A stretch of 7,586 nt of DNA from Methylibium sp964616015 (GCA_964616015.1 CAZTTC010000147.1:1-7586); one strand, 5' to 3'; positions 1 through 5,730 are shown, numbered from the stretch's first letter. Numbers and translations: made by a program. The notes: generated from the letters alone by a model not told the origin.

Positions 1-770
1 CCGAAGCTGCCGCCCGAGTCGCGCGGCACGCGGTGGCGCAGCTTGTTGCCCGGCAGCTTGAGCGCCATCGCCATCACCGCGTGCAGCGAGAACGGGCCCA
101 TGAAGTTGCTGAGCACGTCGTAGCCCTCACCGCCGGCCAGGTGCTCGGCGACGACCACGCCGCATTCGATGGGCGCGCAGGAGTTGCGCGGGTAGTGCAC
201 CGTGGCGCTGACGCGGTGCACGGCGTTGGCGAACGCGGCCTCGGGCTCGCCGTAGCGGAAGGCGCGCTCCGAGACGATGTTGCTGCCGACGGCGTCGTGC
301 AGCAGCGGGCTGCCGGCCTGCAGCGCACGCGCTATCTCCACCACCACCGGCAGCGGCTCGTAGTCGACGCGGATCGCGTCCAGCGCGTCCTCGGCGAGGT
401 AGCGGTCCTCGGCCACCACCACCGCGACCGGCTCGCCGACATAGCGCACGCGATCGACCGCCAGCGCCCAGTGCTGCATCGGCTGCTTGACGCCGACGAC
501 GAAGGGCTGCGACCAGCGCTGCACGTCGTCGCCCGTCAGCACCGCGCGCACGCCGGGCAGCGCCAGCGCCGCGGCCACGTCGACAGCGCCCAGCTTCGCG
601 TGCGGGTGCGGCGAGCGCAGCACCGCCGCGTGCAGCGTGCCGGGCTTGACGCCCAGGTCGTCGCCGTAGCTGCCGCGCCCGCTCAGCAGCGCCGCGTCTT
701 CCAGCCTCTGCAGGGGCTGGCCGACATGGGCGCCGTCCGGGCGGACGGCGAGCGCGGGCTCACGGTGCAA
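1..770 (-). CDS. Xanthine dehydrogenase/aldehyde oxidase family, molybdopterin-binding subunit (partial, N-terminal part)
   Basis: This gene encodes the large, molybdenum-cofactor-binding subunit of a molybdenum hydroxylase (CoxL/XdhB-like family), which normally works with FAD and 2Fe-2S subunits. The substrate cannot be told from sequence. 256 codons are open to the left edge; family members run to roughly 750-800 residues, so about a third is seen. Visible: GQPLQRLEDAALLSGRGSY (residues 17-35), LHAAVLRSPHPHAKL (46-60), YVGEPVAVVVAEDRYLAEDAL (110-130, the Ald_Xan_dh_C a/b hammerhead core), then HYPRNSCAPIECGVVVAEH (192-210) and the start of the cofactor domain ending RDSGGSFG, equivalent to the family's GGGFG. 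The TTG start at 770 is chosen because an AGGAG site lies six bases upstream. An in-frame ATG at 818 would add 16 residues (MSRLRSNAQRQPQETA) but has no good ribosome site. Residue 224 is Met where the family usually has Gln. Divergent from the SIR2 gene. Confidence 0.9.
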   Translation of the reverse strand, partial: MHREPALAVRPDGAHVGQPLQRLEDAALLSGRGSYGDDLGVKPGTLHAAVLRSPHPHAKLGAVDVAAALALPGVRAVLTGDDVQRWSQPFVVGVKQPMQHWALAVDRVRYVGEPVAVVVAEDRYLAEDALDAIRVDYEPLPVVVEIARALQAGSPLLHDAVGSNIVSERAFRYGEPEAAFANAVHRVSATVHYPRNSCAPIECGVVVAEHLAGGEGYDVLSNFMGPFSLHAVMAMALKLPGNKLRHRVPRDSGGSF

Positions 771-776
771 GGCGGT

Positions 777-781
777 CTCCT
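777..781 (-). promoter_or_regulatory. Ribosome binding site deciding the TTG start
   Basis: Perfect AGGAG on the minus strand, six bases (ACCGCC) before the TTG at 770. It supports TTG 770 over the ATG at 818, whose upstream sequence (CCTGCGG) carries no Shine-Dalgarno match. If translation starts at 818, this site would be inside the coding region and fortuitous. Confidence 0.6.
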
Positions 782-855
782 GTGGTTGTCGTTGTGCGTT
801 GGAGCGCAGTCTCGACATCCGCAGGCGCGGGCGTTAACGCAAGGGTCCGGCGATG

Positions 856-879
856 GACCGGATCGTCCGGTCACTGACC
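856..879. promoter_or_regulatory. Overlapping inverted repeats, candidate operator
   Basis: GACCGGA (856-862) and TCCGGTC (866-872) are a perfect 7-bp inverted repeat around TCG. It overlaps a second perfect 5-bp repeat, GGTCA (869-873) and TGACC (875-879), around one C. The pair lies 38-61 bases upstream of the ATG at 818 (86-109 upstream of the TTG at 770), where an operator of the molybdopterin subunit gene would be expected. Short, GC-rich, closely spaced palindromes of this kind are typical of TetR/MarR-type operators, but no such regulator is in the window. That function is inferred only. Confidence 0.4.
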
Positions 880-954
880 AAATCGTCGGGTGAGATGTGT
901 GCTGCGGTGCAGCGGTGGCTTGAGTCGGGCTTGCTTTCGGTCAGATTGGGGGTT

Positions 955-985
955 GTCGTCTGCAAGCAGCCATAAAACAGACGAC
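955..985. repeat. 8-bp inverted repeat with 15-base loop
   Basis: GTCGTCTG at 955-962 and CAGACGAC at 978-985 are perfect complements, separated by 15 bases that end in the AT-rich CATAAAA. No T-run follows on either strand, so a classical intrinsic terminator is unlikely. It may be a protein-binding site or hairpin in the 5' leader region of the SIR2-HerA operon. No function can be assigned. Confidence 0.4.
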
Positions 986-1013
986 GCATCACGGTGTGAG
1001 AGCCCGGTCTGAC

Positions 1014-1026
1014 TCGGGTTACCCGA
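1014..1026. repeat. 6-bp inverted repeat TCGGGT-T-ACCCGA
   Basis: TCGGGT (1014-1019) and ACCCGA (1021-1026) are perfect complements around a single T, ending 54 bases before the SIR2 start codon. The spacing is too tight for a stable RNA hairpin, so a dimeric DNA-binding protein is the more sensible reader. This would place an operator close to the SIR2-HerA promoter or leader. The repeat is short and could be chance. Confidence 0.3.
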
Positions 1027-1080
1027 CAATCGGCAGTTAGAGCAACGTAGAGAAGATGCGATTAGTGAGATAGAAGCCGT

Positions 1081-2118
1081 ATGAGCCTCGACGACCTCAA
1101 GCGACTCCTACAAAACCACTTCGGCGACGGCCTTGTCACCGTTGTCGGTTCGGGCCTTTCTGTGGCCGAGGGGGTCCCGGGCATGGGGGGCTTGGCCGAT
1201 CATCTTCGCGATAACGTGGCCTCGAACCTGGGAACCGAAGACAAAGCTCTCTGGGCCGAGCTTCTACCGCTCATAGAGAAGCACGGGTTGGAGACGGCGC
1301 TCCAAGCCAAGGCGCCGAGCCCAGCGCTGGAGGCCGCGATCGCCGCACGGACTGGTGAACTGTTCGCGGCGCACGAGCGGCGCGTCATCTCCGAGGTGTT
1401 CGCTGGCCGCAAGTTGCGTTTGACCCGCCTTCTTGCTCACATGCTCAAGCCCTCCGCTGGCCTGCCGATCATCACGACGAACTACGAGCGGCTAGTCGAA
1501 TTGGCCGTCGAAGAGGCGGGGCTCGCCGTGGACACCATGTTCGTCGGCCGTTTCGCTGGCGCGCTCGACGAGAAGGAAAGCAGGTACAGCTTCTGCCGCG
1601 GTGTCGAGCTAAAAAAGGGGCGCGCCAAACTTCAGCACCGCGAGCGCGCGCTCGTGTTCAAGCCGCACGGCAGCCTCGATTGGTACCTGCGGGGCGATAG
1701 ACCTGTCTGCTGCGTGGCCGAGGTCGACGGCGCAACGCGCCTCATCATCACTCCCGGCCAGAACAAGTTTCGCAACGGCTACGACAGCCCGTTCGATCTT
1801 CACCGTGCTAGGGCCAACGAGGCGATCGACCGTGCCGGGCGCTTCCTCATTCTGGGGTACGGGTTCAACGACGACCATCTAGAGACGCACTTGTTGCCCG
1901 CTATCAAGGCGGGCAAGCCGACCCTGATACTGACCCGCACTCTTAGCGCCAAGGCGCACACACTGGCGCTGTCGCACGCAAATGTAGTTGCTCTTGACTT
2001 CGCGCAAGGGGCCGGCGCCGATGGCACGCGGGTGATCCGGGACGGCGTGCCGACCTTCGTACCAGGGCTCGCGCTTTGGGATGTGAACTCGCTTGTTGAC
2101 GAGGTACTTGAGCCATGA
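1081..2118 (+). CDS. SIR2-family NADase effector of a SIR2-HerA defence system
   Basis: A 345-residue SIR2-like protein. Bacterial SIR2 effectors of this kind hydrolyse NAD+ on phage infection and so stop phage growth. Sequence evidence: the Rossmann NAD-binding loop VVGSGLSVAEGVPGM at residues 21-35, the ITTNYERL motif at 131-138 with the catalytic-type Asn134, KPHGSLDW at 194-201 with His196, and LILGYGFNDDHL at 256-267, the usual closing motif of the SIR2_2-like fold. No extra effector domain, membrane segment or signal peptide is seen, so it should be cytoplasmic. The stop overlaps the start of the HerA gene as ATGA, indicating translational coupling and a fixed stoichiometry. The RBS is weak (AGAAG, seven bases upstream). 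Codon use is less GC-biased than in the flanking genes (CTA, ATA and AAA are present), consistent with acquisition by transfer. Function is inferred from motifs plus partner. Confidence 0.92.
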   Translation: MSLDDLKRLLQNHFGDGLVTVVGSGLSVAEGVPGMGGLADHLRDNVASNLGTEDKALWAELLPLIEKHGLETALQAKAPSPALEAAIAARTGELFAAHERRVISEVFAGRKLRLTRLLAHMLKPSAGLPIITTNYERLVELAVEEAGLAVDTMFVGRFAGALDEKESRYSFCRGVELKKGRAKLQHRERALVFKPHGSLDWYLRGDRPVCCVAEVDGATRLIITPGQNKFRNGYDSPFDLHRARANEAIDRAGRFLILGYGFNDDHLETHLLPAIKAGKPTLILTRTLSAKAHTLALSHANVVALDFAQGAGADGTRVIRDGVPTFVPGLALWDVNSLVDEVLEP

Positions 2119-3875
2119 CGGAAGCCGCTGCCGCCCTTCAGTTCACTGAGGCCGACCTGCTCGGAAGAGTCGCCGCGGTGGATACAAGCCGGGTGACGAT
2201 CGATGTTTCTAACTCGGTGTTGCTGACGCGAATCGGCATCGGTAACTTGATCGCCGTGCGCGGCAGCACGGAGCGCGAGTACCTGATCGCTATAGCTGAG
2301 CGCGTGACCCGCAGCTTGCGAGACGAGTTGCCCGAAGAAGCCCCGGAGGATGGCGACAACGTGATGCTCGTCCCCGTTCCCACCGACCTCGTTCGCGGCG
2401 CTCTCATTGGCACGTTCCGCACGGTCGATGGCGAAAAGAAGAACACATTCAAGCGCGGCGCGGATAGCTTCCCTCAGATCGACCGCGAGTGCTTTGTCAT
2501 CTCCGCGGCGAACCTGCAGCGGTTTATGGGTCTCCTCGGAGCTGACTTCCCTGAAAGCGAACGCCTCAAGCTGGGCGTGTTCGTCACCGACCGCAACGCA
2601 GATGCAATCGTGAGTGGGGATAAGTTTTTCCAGCGGCATGCCGCCATCCTCGGCAGCACGGGCTCTGGTAAGAGCTATGCCGTGGCCCTAATCCTGGAGC
2701 GGGCGGCCAAGCTGAAGTACCCCAATATCGTCATCTTCGACATGCATGGTGAGTACACGCCGCTGGCCGACACCGCCAAAGGTGGGTTCGCCACGCGCCT
2801 ACGCATTGCCGGGCCGGGTGATCTCCAGATTCCCGGCGCCGATGCGCTCTTCCTACCCTACTGGCTGTTGAATCGCGACGAGATGCTGTCGATGATTCTC
2901 GATCGCAGCGATCAGAACGCACCCAACCAAGCGTCTCGGTTCACGCTTCACGTCAGAACGCTCAAGCAGAGGACGCTCGAAGCGGAAAAGAAGACCGAGA
3001 CCGTCAAGACCTTCACAGTCGATTCGCCCGTCCCCTACTCGATTCAGGACTTGGTCAGCTTGCTGGAGAAGGACAACACAGACAAAGGCGTTGGCCAGAA
3101 GGGTACCCCGATCAAGGGGGATTGGGAGGACAAGCTCACGCGGTTCATTTCCCGGCTTGAAGCCAAGCTCGATGACCGTCGCTACGGGTTCATGTTCAGC
3201 CCGCCCGCCGCGGCGAACGGCTACGCTTGGCTGGGGAAGCAACTCGTAGCATTGCTAGGTGCGGCCGGTGGCAAGGGCATCAAGGTGATCGACTTCTCCG
3301 AAGTCCCGTCCGATGTTCTGCCTGTTGTCACGGGCACGCTGGCTCGACTCCTGTACGACGTTCAGTTTTGGATGGAGCCCGCCAAGCGGACACCCGTCAC
3401 CCTGCTGTGCGATGAGGCGCACCTATACCTTCCCACGCGTGACGATGCTGATGCCGTCCAACGGCAGGCGCTAGGCGCTTTCGAGCGAATCGCGAAGGAA
3501 GGGCGCAAGTATGGGGTTTCACTGCTCGTCGTCAGTCAGCGCCCTTCAGACGTGAGCAAGACCATCCTTAGCCAGTGCAACAACTTTCTGTCGTTGAGAT
3601 TGACGAACGAGACCGACCAAGCTGTCATCAAGCGGCTCATGCCCGACTCGCTCGCCGGCCTAACCAGCATCCTCCCGCTCTTGGACACCGGCGAAGCGCT
3701 GATGCTTGGCGACGCTGTGCTATTGCCCTCGCGAATTCGCTTGGACAAGCCGTTGATTGCGCCGGACAGCGCAACGCGTGACTTCTGGAAGGAGTGGGGC
3801 ACGCTGGCATCGGATCCAGCGGCTATCGAGACCGCCGTGGAAGCCCTACGCAGTCAAACCCGGGCAAAGAATTAG
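2115..3875 (+). CDS. herA: HerA-type hexameric ATPase/DNA translocase (DUF87), partner of SIR2
   Basis: A 586-residue HerA/FtsK-superfamily ATPase, a family that forms hexameric rings on DNA. In SIR2-HerA systems the ring scaffolds SIR2 subunits into a large complex that drives or controls NAD+ depletion. Domains: an N-terminal HAS-barrel-like beta region (about residues 10-100), Walker A GSTGSGKS at 180-187, the HerA-typical VIFDMHGEY at 206-214, Walker B TLLCDEAHLYLP at 429-440 with Asp433/Glu434, and VVSQRPSDVSKTILSQCNNF at 472-491 carrying the sensor Gln and conserved Arg. The stretch 260-370 between the ATPase core motifs is less recognisable and may be the helical insertion. The start ATG overlaps the SIR2 stop by four bases, with GAGG ten bases upstream (2101-2104). 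The partner here is SIR2 rather than NurA or DUF4297, which points to defence rather than DNA repair. Length fits an intact HerA. Confidence 0.93.
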   Translation: MTEAAAALQFTEADLLGRVAAVDTSRVTIDVSNSVLLTRIGIGNLIAVRGSTEREYLIAIAERVTRSLRDELPEEAPEDGDNVMLVPVPTDLVRGALIGTFRTVDGEKKNTFKRGADSFPQIDRECFVISAANLQRFMGLLGADFPESERLKLGVFVTDRNADAIVSGDKFFQRHAAILGSTGSGKSYAVALILERAAKLKYPNIVIFDMHGEYTPLADTAKGGFATRLRIAGPGDLQIPGADALFLPYWLLNRDEMLSMILDRSDQNAPNQASRFTLHVRTLKQRTLEAEKKTETVKTFTVDSPVPYSIQDLVSLLEKDNTDKGVGQKGTPIKGDWEDKLTRFISRLEAKLDDRRYGFMFSPPAAANGYAWLGKQLVALLGAAGGKGIKVIDFSEVPSDVLPVVTGTLARLLYDVQFWMEPAKRTPVTLLCDEAHLYLPTRDDADAVQRQALGAFERIAKEGRKYGVSLLVVSQRPSDVSKTILSQCNNFLSLRLTNETDQAVIKRLMPDSLAGLTSILPLLDTGEALMLGDAVLLPSRIRLDKPLIAPDSATRDFWKEWGTLASDPAAIETAVEALRSQTRAKN

Positions 3876-3912
3876 TGATGTCCGCGTCGTTCAAGTGAGG
3901 GAGCATGCATTC

Positions 3913-4143
3913 ATGAAACCGGTCCACCCGCTCATCACCGTGGATCCGCTGCGTCGCGGCGGCCGGGCCTGCGTGCGCGAGCTTCGCATCAGCGTGGGCG
4001 ACGTGCTGAGCTGGCTGGCACAGGGTCAAACGCCCGCGCAGATCGTGGTGGACTACCCCGAACTGACGACCGAAGACATCCGTGCCTGCCTGGCCTGGGC
4101 CGCCGCCCGTGAAGACCACGAAGTGCGGCTGGCCCTAGCGTGA
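3913..4143 (+). CDS. DUF433 family antitoxin
   Basis: A 76-residue protein of the DUF433 family, the VapB45-like antitoxins usually encoded just before a DUF5615 (PIN-like) toxin. Visible hallmarks are PLITVDPLRRGGRACVRELR (residues 6-25), close to the family pattern ItiDPevrGGkpcirgtRi, followed by ISVGDVLSWLAQGQTPAQIV and the helix pattern YPELTTEDIRACLAWAAARED. The start at 3913 is chosen because the family begins just before the ITVDP strand and AGGGAG lies ten bases upstream (3897-3902). The reading frame is open further upstream into the HerA 3' end, but that part has no family similarity. It begins 37 bases after the HerA stop, so it could be read through from the defence operon. Its partner toxin is broken (next entry), leaving an orphan antitoxin. 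Codon use resembles the GC-rich flanks more than SIR2-HerA. Confidence 0.85.
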   Translation: MKPVHPLITVDPLRRGGRACVRELRISVGDVLSWLAQGQTPAQIVVDYPELTTEDIRACLAWAAAREDHEVRLALA

Positions 4144-4237
4144 AACGGCTGCTCGACGAGAACCTCTCCCGGCGCCTGGTGTTCGCCTGCGCGCGGCCTT
4201 CGACGACCCCGTCACGCGCGTTGTGGTGATCGAGTGA
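4140..4237 (+). pseudogene. Remnant of DUF5615 (PIN-like) toxin gene, internal deletion
   Basis: A GTG at 4140 overlaps the DUF433 stop (GTGA) and opens with VKRLLDENLSRRLV, the conserved N-terminus of DUF5615 toxins, including the active-site-type LLDEN. The frame then runs into nonsense and stops at 4227-4229 after 29 codons. In another frame, 4196-4237 reads AFDDPVTRVVVIE and then stop, which matches the usual C-terminal strand of the same family. About two thirds of a normal gene of roughly 110 codons is missing between the two parts, so the toxin looks inactivated by an internal deletion plus frame change. Assigning both halves to one family rests on remembered family patterns. The first half is the more secure. 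Confidence 0.7.
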
Positions 4238-4285
4238 ACGAGGCCGCGCAGTCGCCGCGGTGCCGCGCCCGGCAGGCTGTTGTTT

Positions 4286-4357
4286 GTTCGACGTCAACGT
4301 AGACTATTCGACACCACCGTAGCCAAATCGGCTACATTGCCGTCCAATCGACTACGG
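4286..4357. promoter_or_regulatory. Tandem operator-like array with exact 20-bp period
   Basis: The heptamer (G/A)(T/A)TCG(A/G)C starts at 4286, 4306, 4326 and 4346, exactly 20 bases apart. Around the third copy lies a perfect inverted repeat, GTAGCC (4319-4324) and GGCTAC (4330-4335), around AAATC. The neighbouring units keep one better half each: GTAGAC at 4299-4304 and GACTAC at 4350-4355. The array ends eight bases before the start codon of the winged-HTH/nucleotidyltransferase gene. Copies on one face of the helix, two turns apart, suggest cooperative binding by the product of the downstream gene, giving autorepression. Binding is inferred; the periodicity is directly visible. Confidence 0.6.
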
Positions 4358-4364
4358 CCCGGCA

Positions 4365-4964
4365 ATGAACGAATCCACCCTGGAAGAGCTGTTCGGCGGC
4401 GTGGCGCGCTTTCGCGCGCTGCGCTCGCTGTTCGCCGAGCCCGGGCGGGGCTTCGGCCAGCGCGAGCTGGCGGCCGAGGCCGGCATCGACCCCGGCAACG
4501 TCGCCCGGCTGCTCAAGCGCTGGACGGCCGCGGGCCTGGTGCGGCGGCAGCAGCAGGACGGCCTGCCCCGCTACTACGCCAGCGCCGATCCGAGCCTGGC
4601 CGCGCTGGCCACGCTGATGCAGCAGGACAGCCGGCTGGTCCGCACACTGCGCGAGCCACTGGCCGGCCTCGCGGGCGTGAAGCTGGCGCTGGTGTTCGGC
4701 TCGGTGGCGCGCGGCGAGGCCCGTGCCGGCAGCGACGTGGACGTGCTGGTGCTCGGCAGCGCCTCCGAGCTCAAGCTCAATGCCGCGCTCAAGCCCGCGG
4801 GGCGGGCGCTGGGGCGGCCGGTGCATGCCACTGCCTTCAGCATCGACGCCTTCAAGCAGCAGCTCCGCGCCGGCGAGAGCTTCGCGCTGGGCGTTGCGCA
4901 GGGGCCGCGCATACCGCTGATCGGGGACTTCGATGCTGAAATCCTTCAAGCAACTGGCCGATGA
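4365..4964 (+). CDS. Winged-HTH/minimal nucleotidyltransferase (MNT) protein, probable antitoxin-regulator
   Basis: A 199-residue two-domain protein. Residues 1-75 form a winged helix-turn-helix of ArsR/MarR type (LEELFGGVARFRALRSLF, then GQRELAAEAGIDPGNVARLLKRWTAAGLV at 31-59, then the wing RRQQQDGLPRYY). Residues about 100-180 form a minimal nucleotidyltransferase with VFGSVARGEA at 110-119 and SDVDVLVLG at 123-131, giving the Gly-Ser and two metal-binding Asp residues (124, 126). MNT proteins of this family (MntA-like) can AMPylate or otherwise silence a HEPN partner. Here the next gene, overlapping by 32 bases, is HEPN-like. The HTH and the operator-like array just upstream suggest self-regulation. 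No clear Shine-Dalgarno precedes the ATG at 4365; translation may be leaderless or weak. It could instead be a stand-alone regulator of the pair. Confidence 0.85.
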   Translation: MNESTLEELFGGVARFRALRSLFAEPGRGFGQRELAAEAGIDPGNVARLLKRWTAAGLVRRQQQDGLPRYYASADPSLAALATLMQQDSRLVRTLREPLAGLAGVKLALVFGSVARGEARAGSDVDVLVLGSASELKLNAALKPAGRALGRPVHATAFSIDAFKQQLRAGESFALGVAQGPRIPLIGDFDAEILQATGR

Positions 4965-5403
4965 GCCCGGCTCACCGCTGAAGCCCCGCCCCGCCAACGG
5001 CCGCGACGTGGTGGCCTGGCTGGAGCAGGCGAGGGTGAAGTTGCAGGACGCGCAGCAGCCCAGCGTGTCGGCCGGCACGCGCATGGACGCGGCCTGGGAC
5101 GCGGTGCTGATGGCCAGCCTGGCCGTGGCCTGCGCCGAAGGCTGGACCGCGACCAGCGACCGGGGGCACCACGAGGTGATCTGGGAAGGAGCGGCTCACG
5201 CTCTGGGCCTGGGGTCTGGGCGCCACGACGAACTGGATGCCTTGCGCGGCTGGCGCAACCGCAAGTACCGGGCGCAGCAGGGCTCCACCGAGGCCGAAGT
5301 GGCCGAGGCGGTGGCGTTGGTGGCCCCGTTCCTCGACCGCGATGTGACCGAGTGGTTCGCCAGCCGGCATGCCAAGCTGCTCAAGCAGGGGCTGGCCCGC
5401 TGA
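4933..5403 (+). CDS. HEPN-like protein (SAV_6107-type), probable partner of the MNT protein
   Basis: A 156-residue mostly helical protein without signal peptide or membrane segment. It begins inside the MNT gene (32-base overlap in another frame), with GGGGA about five bases before the ATG. Residues 24-45 and 50-72 form amphipathic helices, RGHHEVIWEGAAHALGL lies at 77-93, and LDALRGWRNRKYRAQQG at 101-117 resembles the R-N-x-x-Y signature of SAV_6107-like HEPN domains, followed by a helix ending at APFLDRD. The canonical RNase motif RX4-6H is not present around R105-Y112, since Tyr112 stands where His would be. So it may be a non-cleaving HEPN, an RNA-binding one, or a variant toxin. The pairing with a nucleotidyltransferase supports a toxin-antitoxin-like unit. 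The family call is a motif judgement. Confidence 0.72.
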   Translation: MLKSFKQLADEPGSPLKPRPANGRDVVAWLEQARVKLQDAQQPSVSAGTRMDAAWDAVLMASLAVACAEGWTATSDRGHHEVIWEGAAHALGLGSGRHDELDALRGWRNRKYRAQQGSTEAEVAEAVALVAPFLDRDVTEWFASRHAKLLKQGLAR

Positions 5404-5495
5404 ACGACTGCAACGCAACGCTTGCAGCCCTCGACGCCGAAGCGATCGCAGGCGCACCCGCGTCATACCGAGTTGCATTCGATCGATTGGATGGA

Positions 5496-5523
5496 CTCCC
5501 TCTCCCACTTGCGGGAGGGGGAG
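5496..5523. repeat. REP-like GC-rich hairpin
   Basis: CTCCCTCTCCC (5496-5506) pairs with GGGAGGGGGAG (5513-5523) around the six-base loop ACTTGC, 11 pairs with one G-U wobble. The CTCCCTCTCCC/GGGAGAGGG type is a common repetitive extragenic palindrome in GC-rich proteobacteria. There is no following T-run, so it is more likely a dispersed repeat than an intrinsic terminator, though it may help end HEPN transcripts. Confidence 0.6.
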
Positions 5524-5562
5524 CAAGCTTGATGGAAACCCGGGTCGATGGCGCCACGCCCT

Positions 5563-5584
5563 CCGGACGGTCATCGTCCGGTCA
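5563..5584. promoter_or_regulatory. Inverted repeat CCGGACG-N5-CGTCCGG, candidate operator
   Basis: CCGGACG (5563-5569) and CGTCCGG (5575-5581) are perfect complements around GTCAT. The 12-mer ATCGTCCGGTCA at 5573-5584 is identical to 862-873, which also lies within a palindrome upstream of a gene. This could be a shared operator of an unknown regulator or part of a flanking repeat. It lies about 150 bases before the catalase-like gene. Function is not established. Confidence 0.35.
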
Positions 5585-5717
5585 TGCTGGCCATCCGCGG
5601 GGTCACAGATACTTCTTGACGACTCTGTAAGCTGGGCCGCCCGGCATCGACTAGCGCTGCGAGAGCGCTGGAGGCCCGCAGAGGCCCAGTCTGCTTGTAT
5701 TGTCTTTCCCCACCCAC

Positions 5718-5722
5718 AGGAG
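5718..5722 (+). promoter_or_regulatory. Ribosome binding site of the catalase-like gene
   Basis: AGGAG eight bases before the ATG at 5731. It fixes the start there rather than at the upstream TTG 5695 in the same frame, and gives a proper signal peptide at the N-terminus. Confidence 0.8.
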
Positions 5723-5730
5723 TTGTTTCC

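Larger units (their letters stand above)
819..1080. other. Divergent intergenic control region, no gene seen
   Basis: 262 bases separate the molybdopterin subunit gene (minus) and the SIR2 gene (plus). No convincing ORF, tRNA or integrase remnant is visible. It holds three separate inverted repeats at 856-879, 955-985 and 1014-1026, so it probably contains the promoters for both directions. No clean sigma-70 promoter was found. CATAAA at 971-976 is a possible -10 for the plus strand, but the TTG-type hexamers upstream (TTGGGG 946-951, TTGTCG 953-958) are at poor spacings of 19 and 12. Confidence 0.6.
5404..5730. other. Gene-free intergenic region with several repeats
   Basis: 327 bases between the HEPN-like gene and the catalase-like gene. 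ORFs crossing it are extensions without family-like content. It holds a short inverted repeat just after the HEPN stop (CTGCAA 5408-5413, TTGCAG 5422-5427), a REP-like hairpin (5496-5523), a 7-bp inverted repeat (5563-5581), two AGCGCT boxes 11 bases apart (5653-5658, 5664-5669) and a direct repeat of GAGGCCC at 5671-5677 and 5681-5687. A weak extended -10 (TGC-TTGTAT, 5692-5700) lies just upstream of the catalase-like RBS. None is a proven promoter. Confidence 0.55.

Noticed and set aside
33..893. 286-codon plus-strand open frame
   Set aside because: Antisense shadow of the molybdopterin-binding subunit gene; composition is Arg/Val/His-rich with no recognisable domain, while the minus strand gives clear family motifs.
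819..1080. CRISPR array, tRNA or attachment-site gene in the gap
   Set aside because: The repeats are single palindromes without regular spacing or spacers, and no cloverleaf or integrase is visible.
1800..2639. 279-codon minus-strand open frame across the SIR2/HerA junction
   Set aside because: Antisense to two genes with strong motifs and spans their junction; no motif or plausible ribosome site.
3757..3912. Upstream extension of the DUF433 gene into the HerA 3' end
   Set aside because: The extra 52 residues have no family similarity and overlap HerA coding sequence; the ATG at 3913 has an RBS and matches the family's N-terminus.
5616..5631. TTGACG (5616-5621) as -35 of the catalase-like gene
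   Set aside because: No reasonable -10 hexamer lies 16-18 bases downstream; TGTAAG is only a few bases away.
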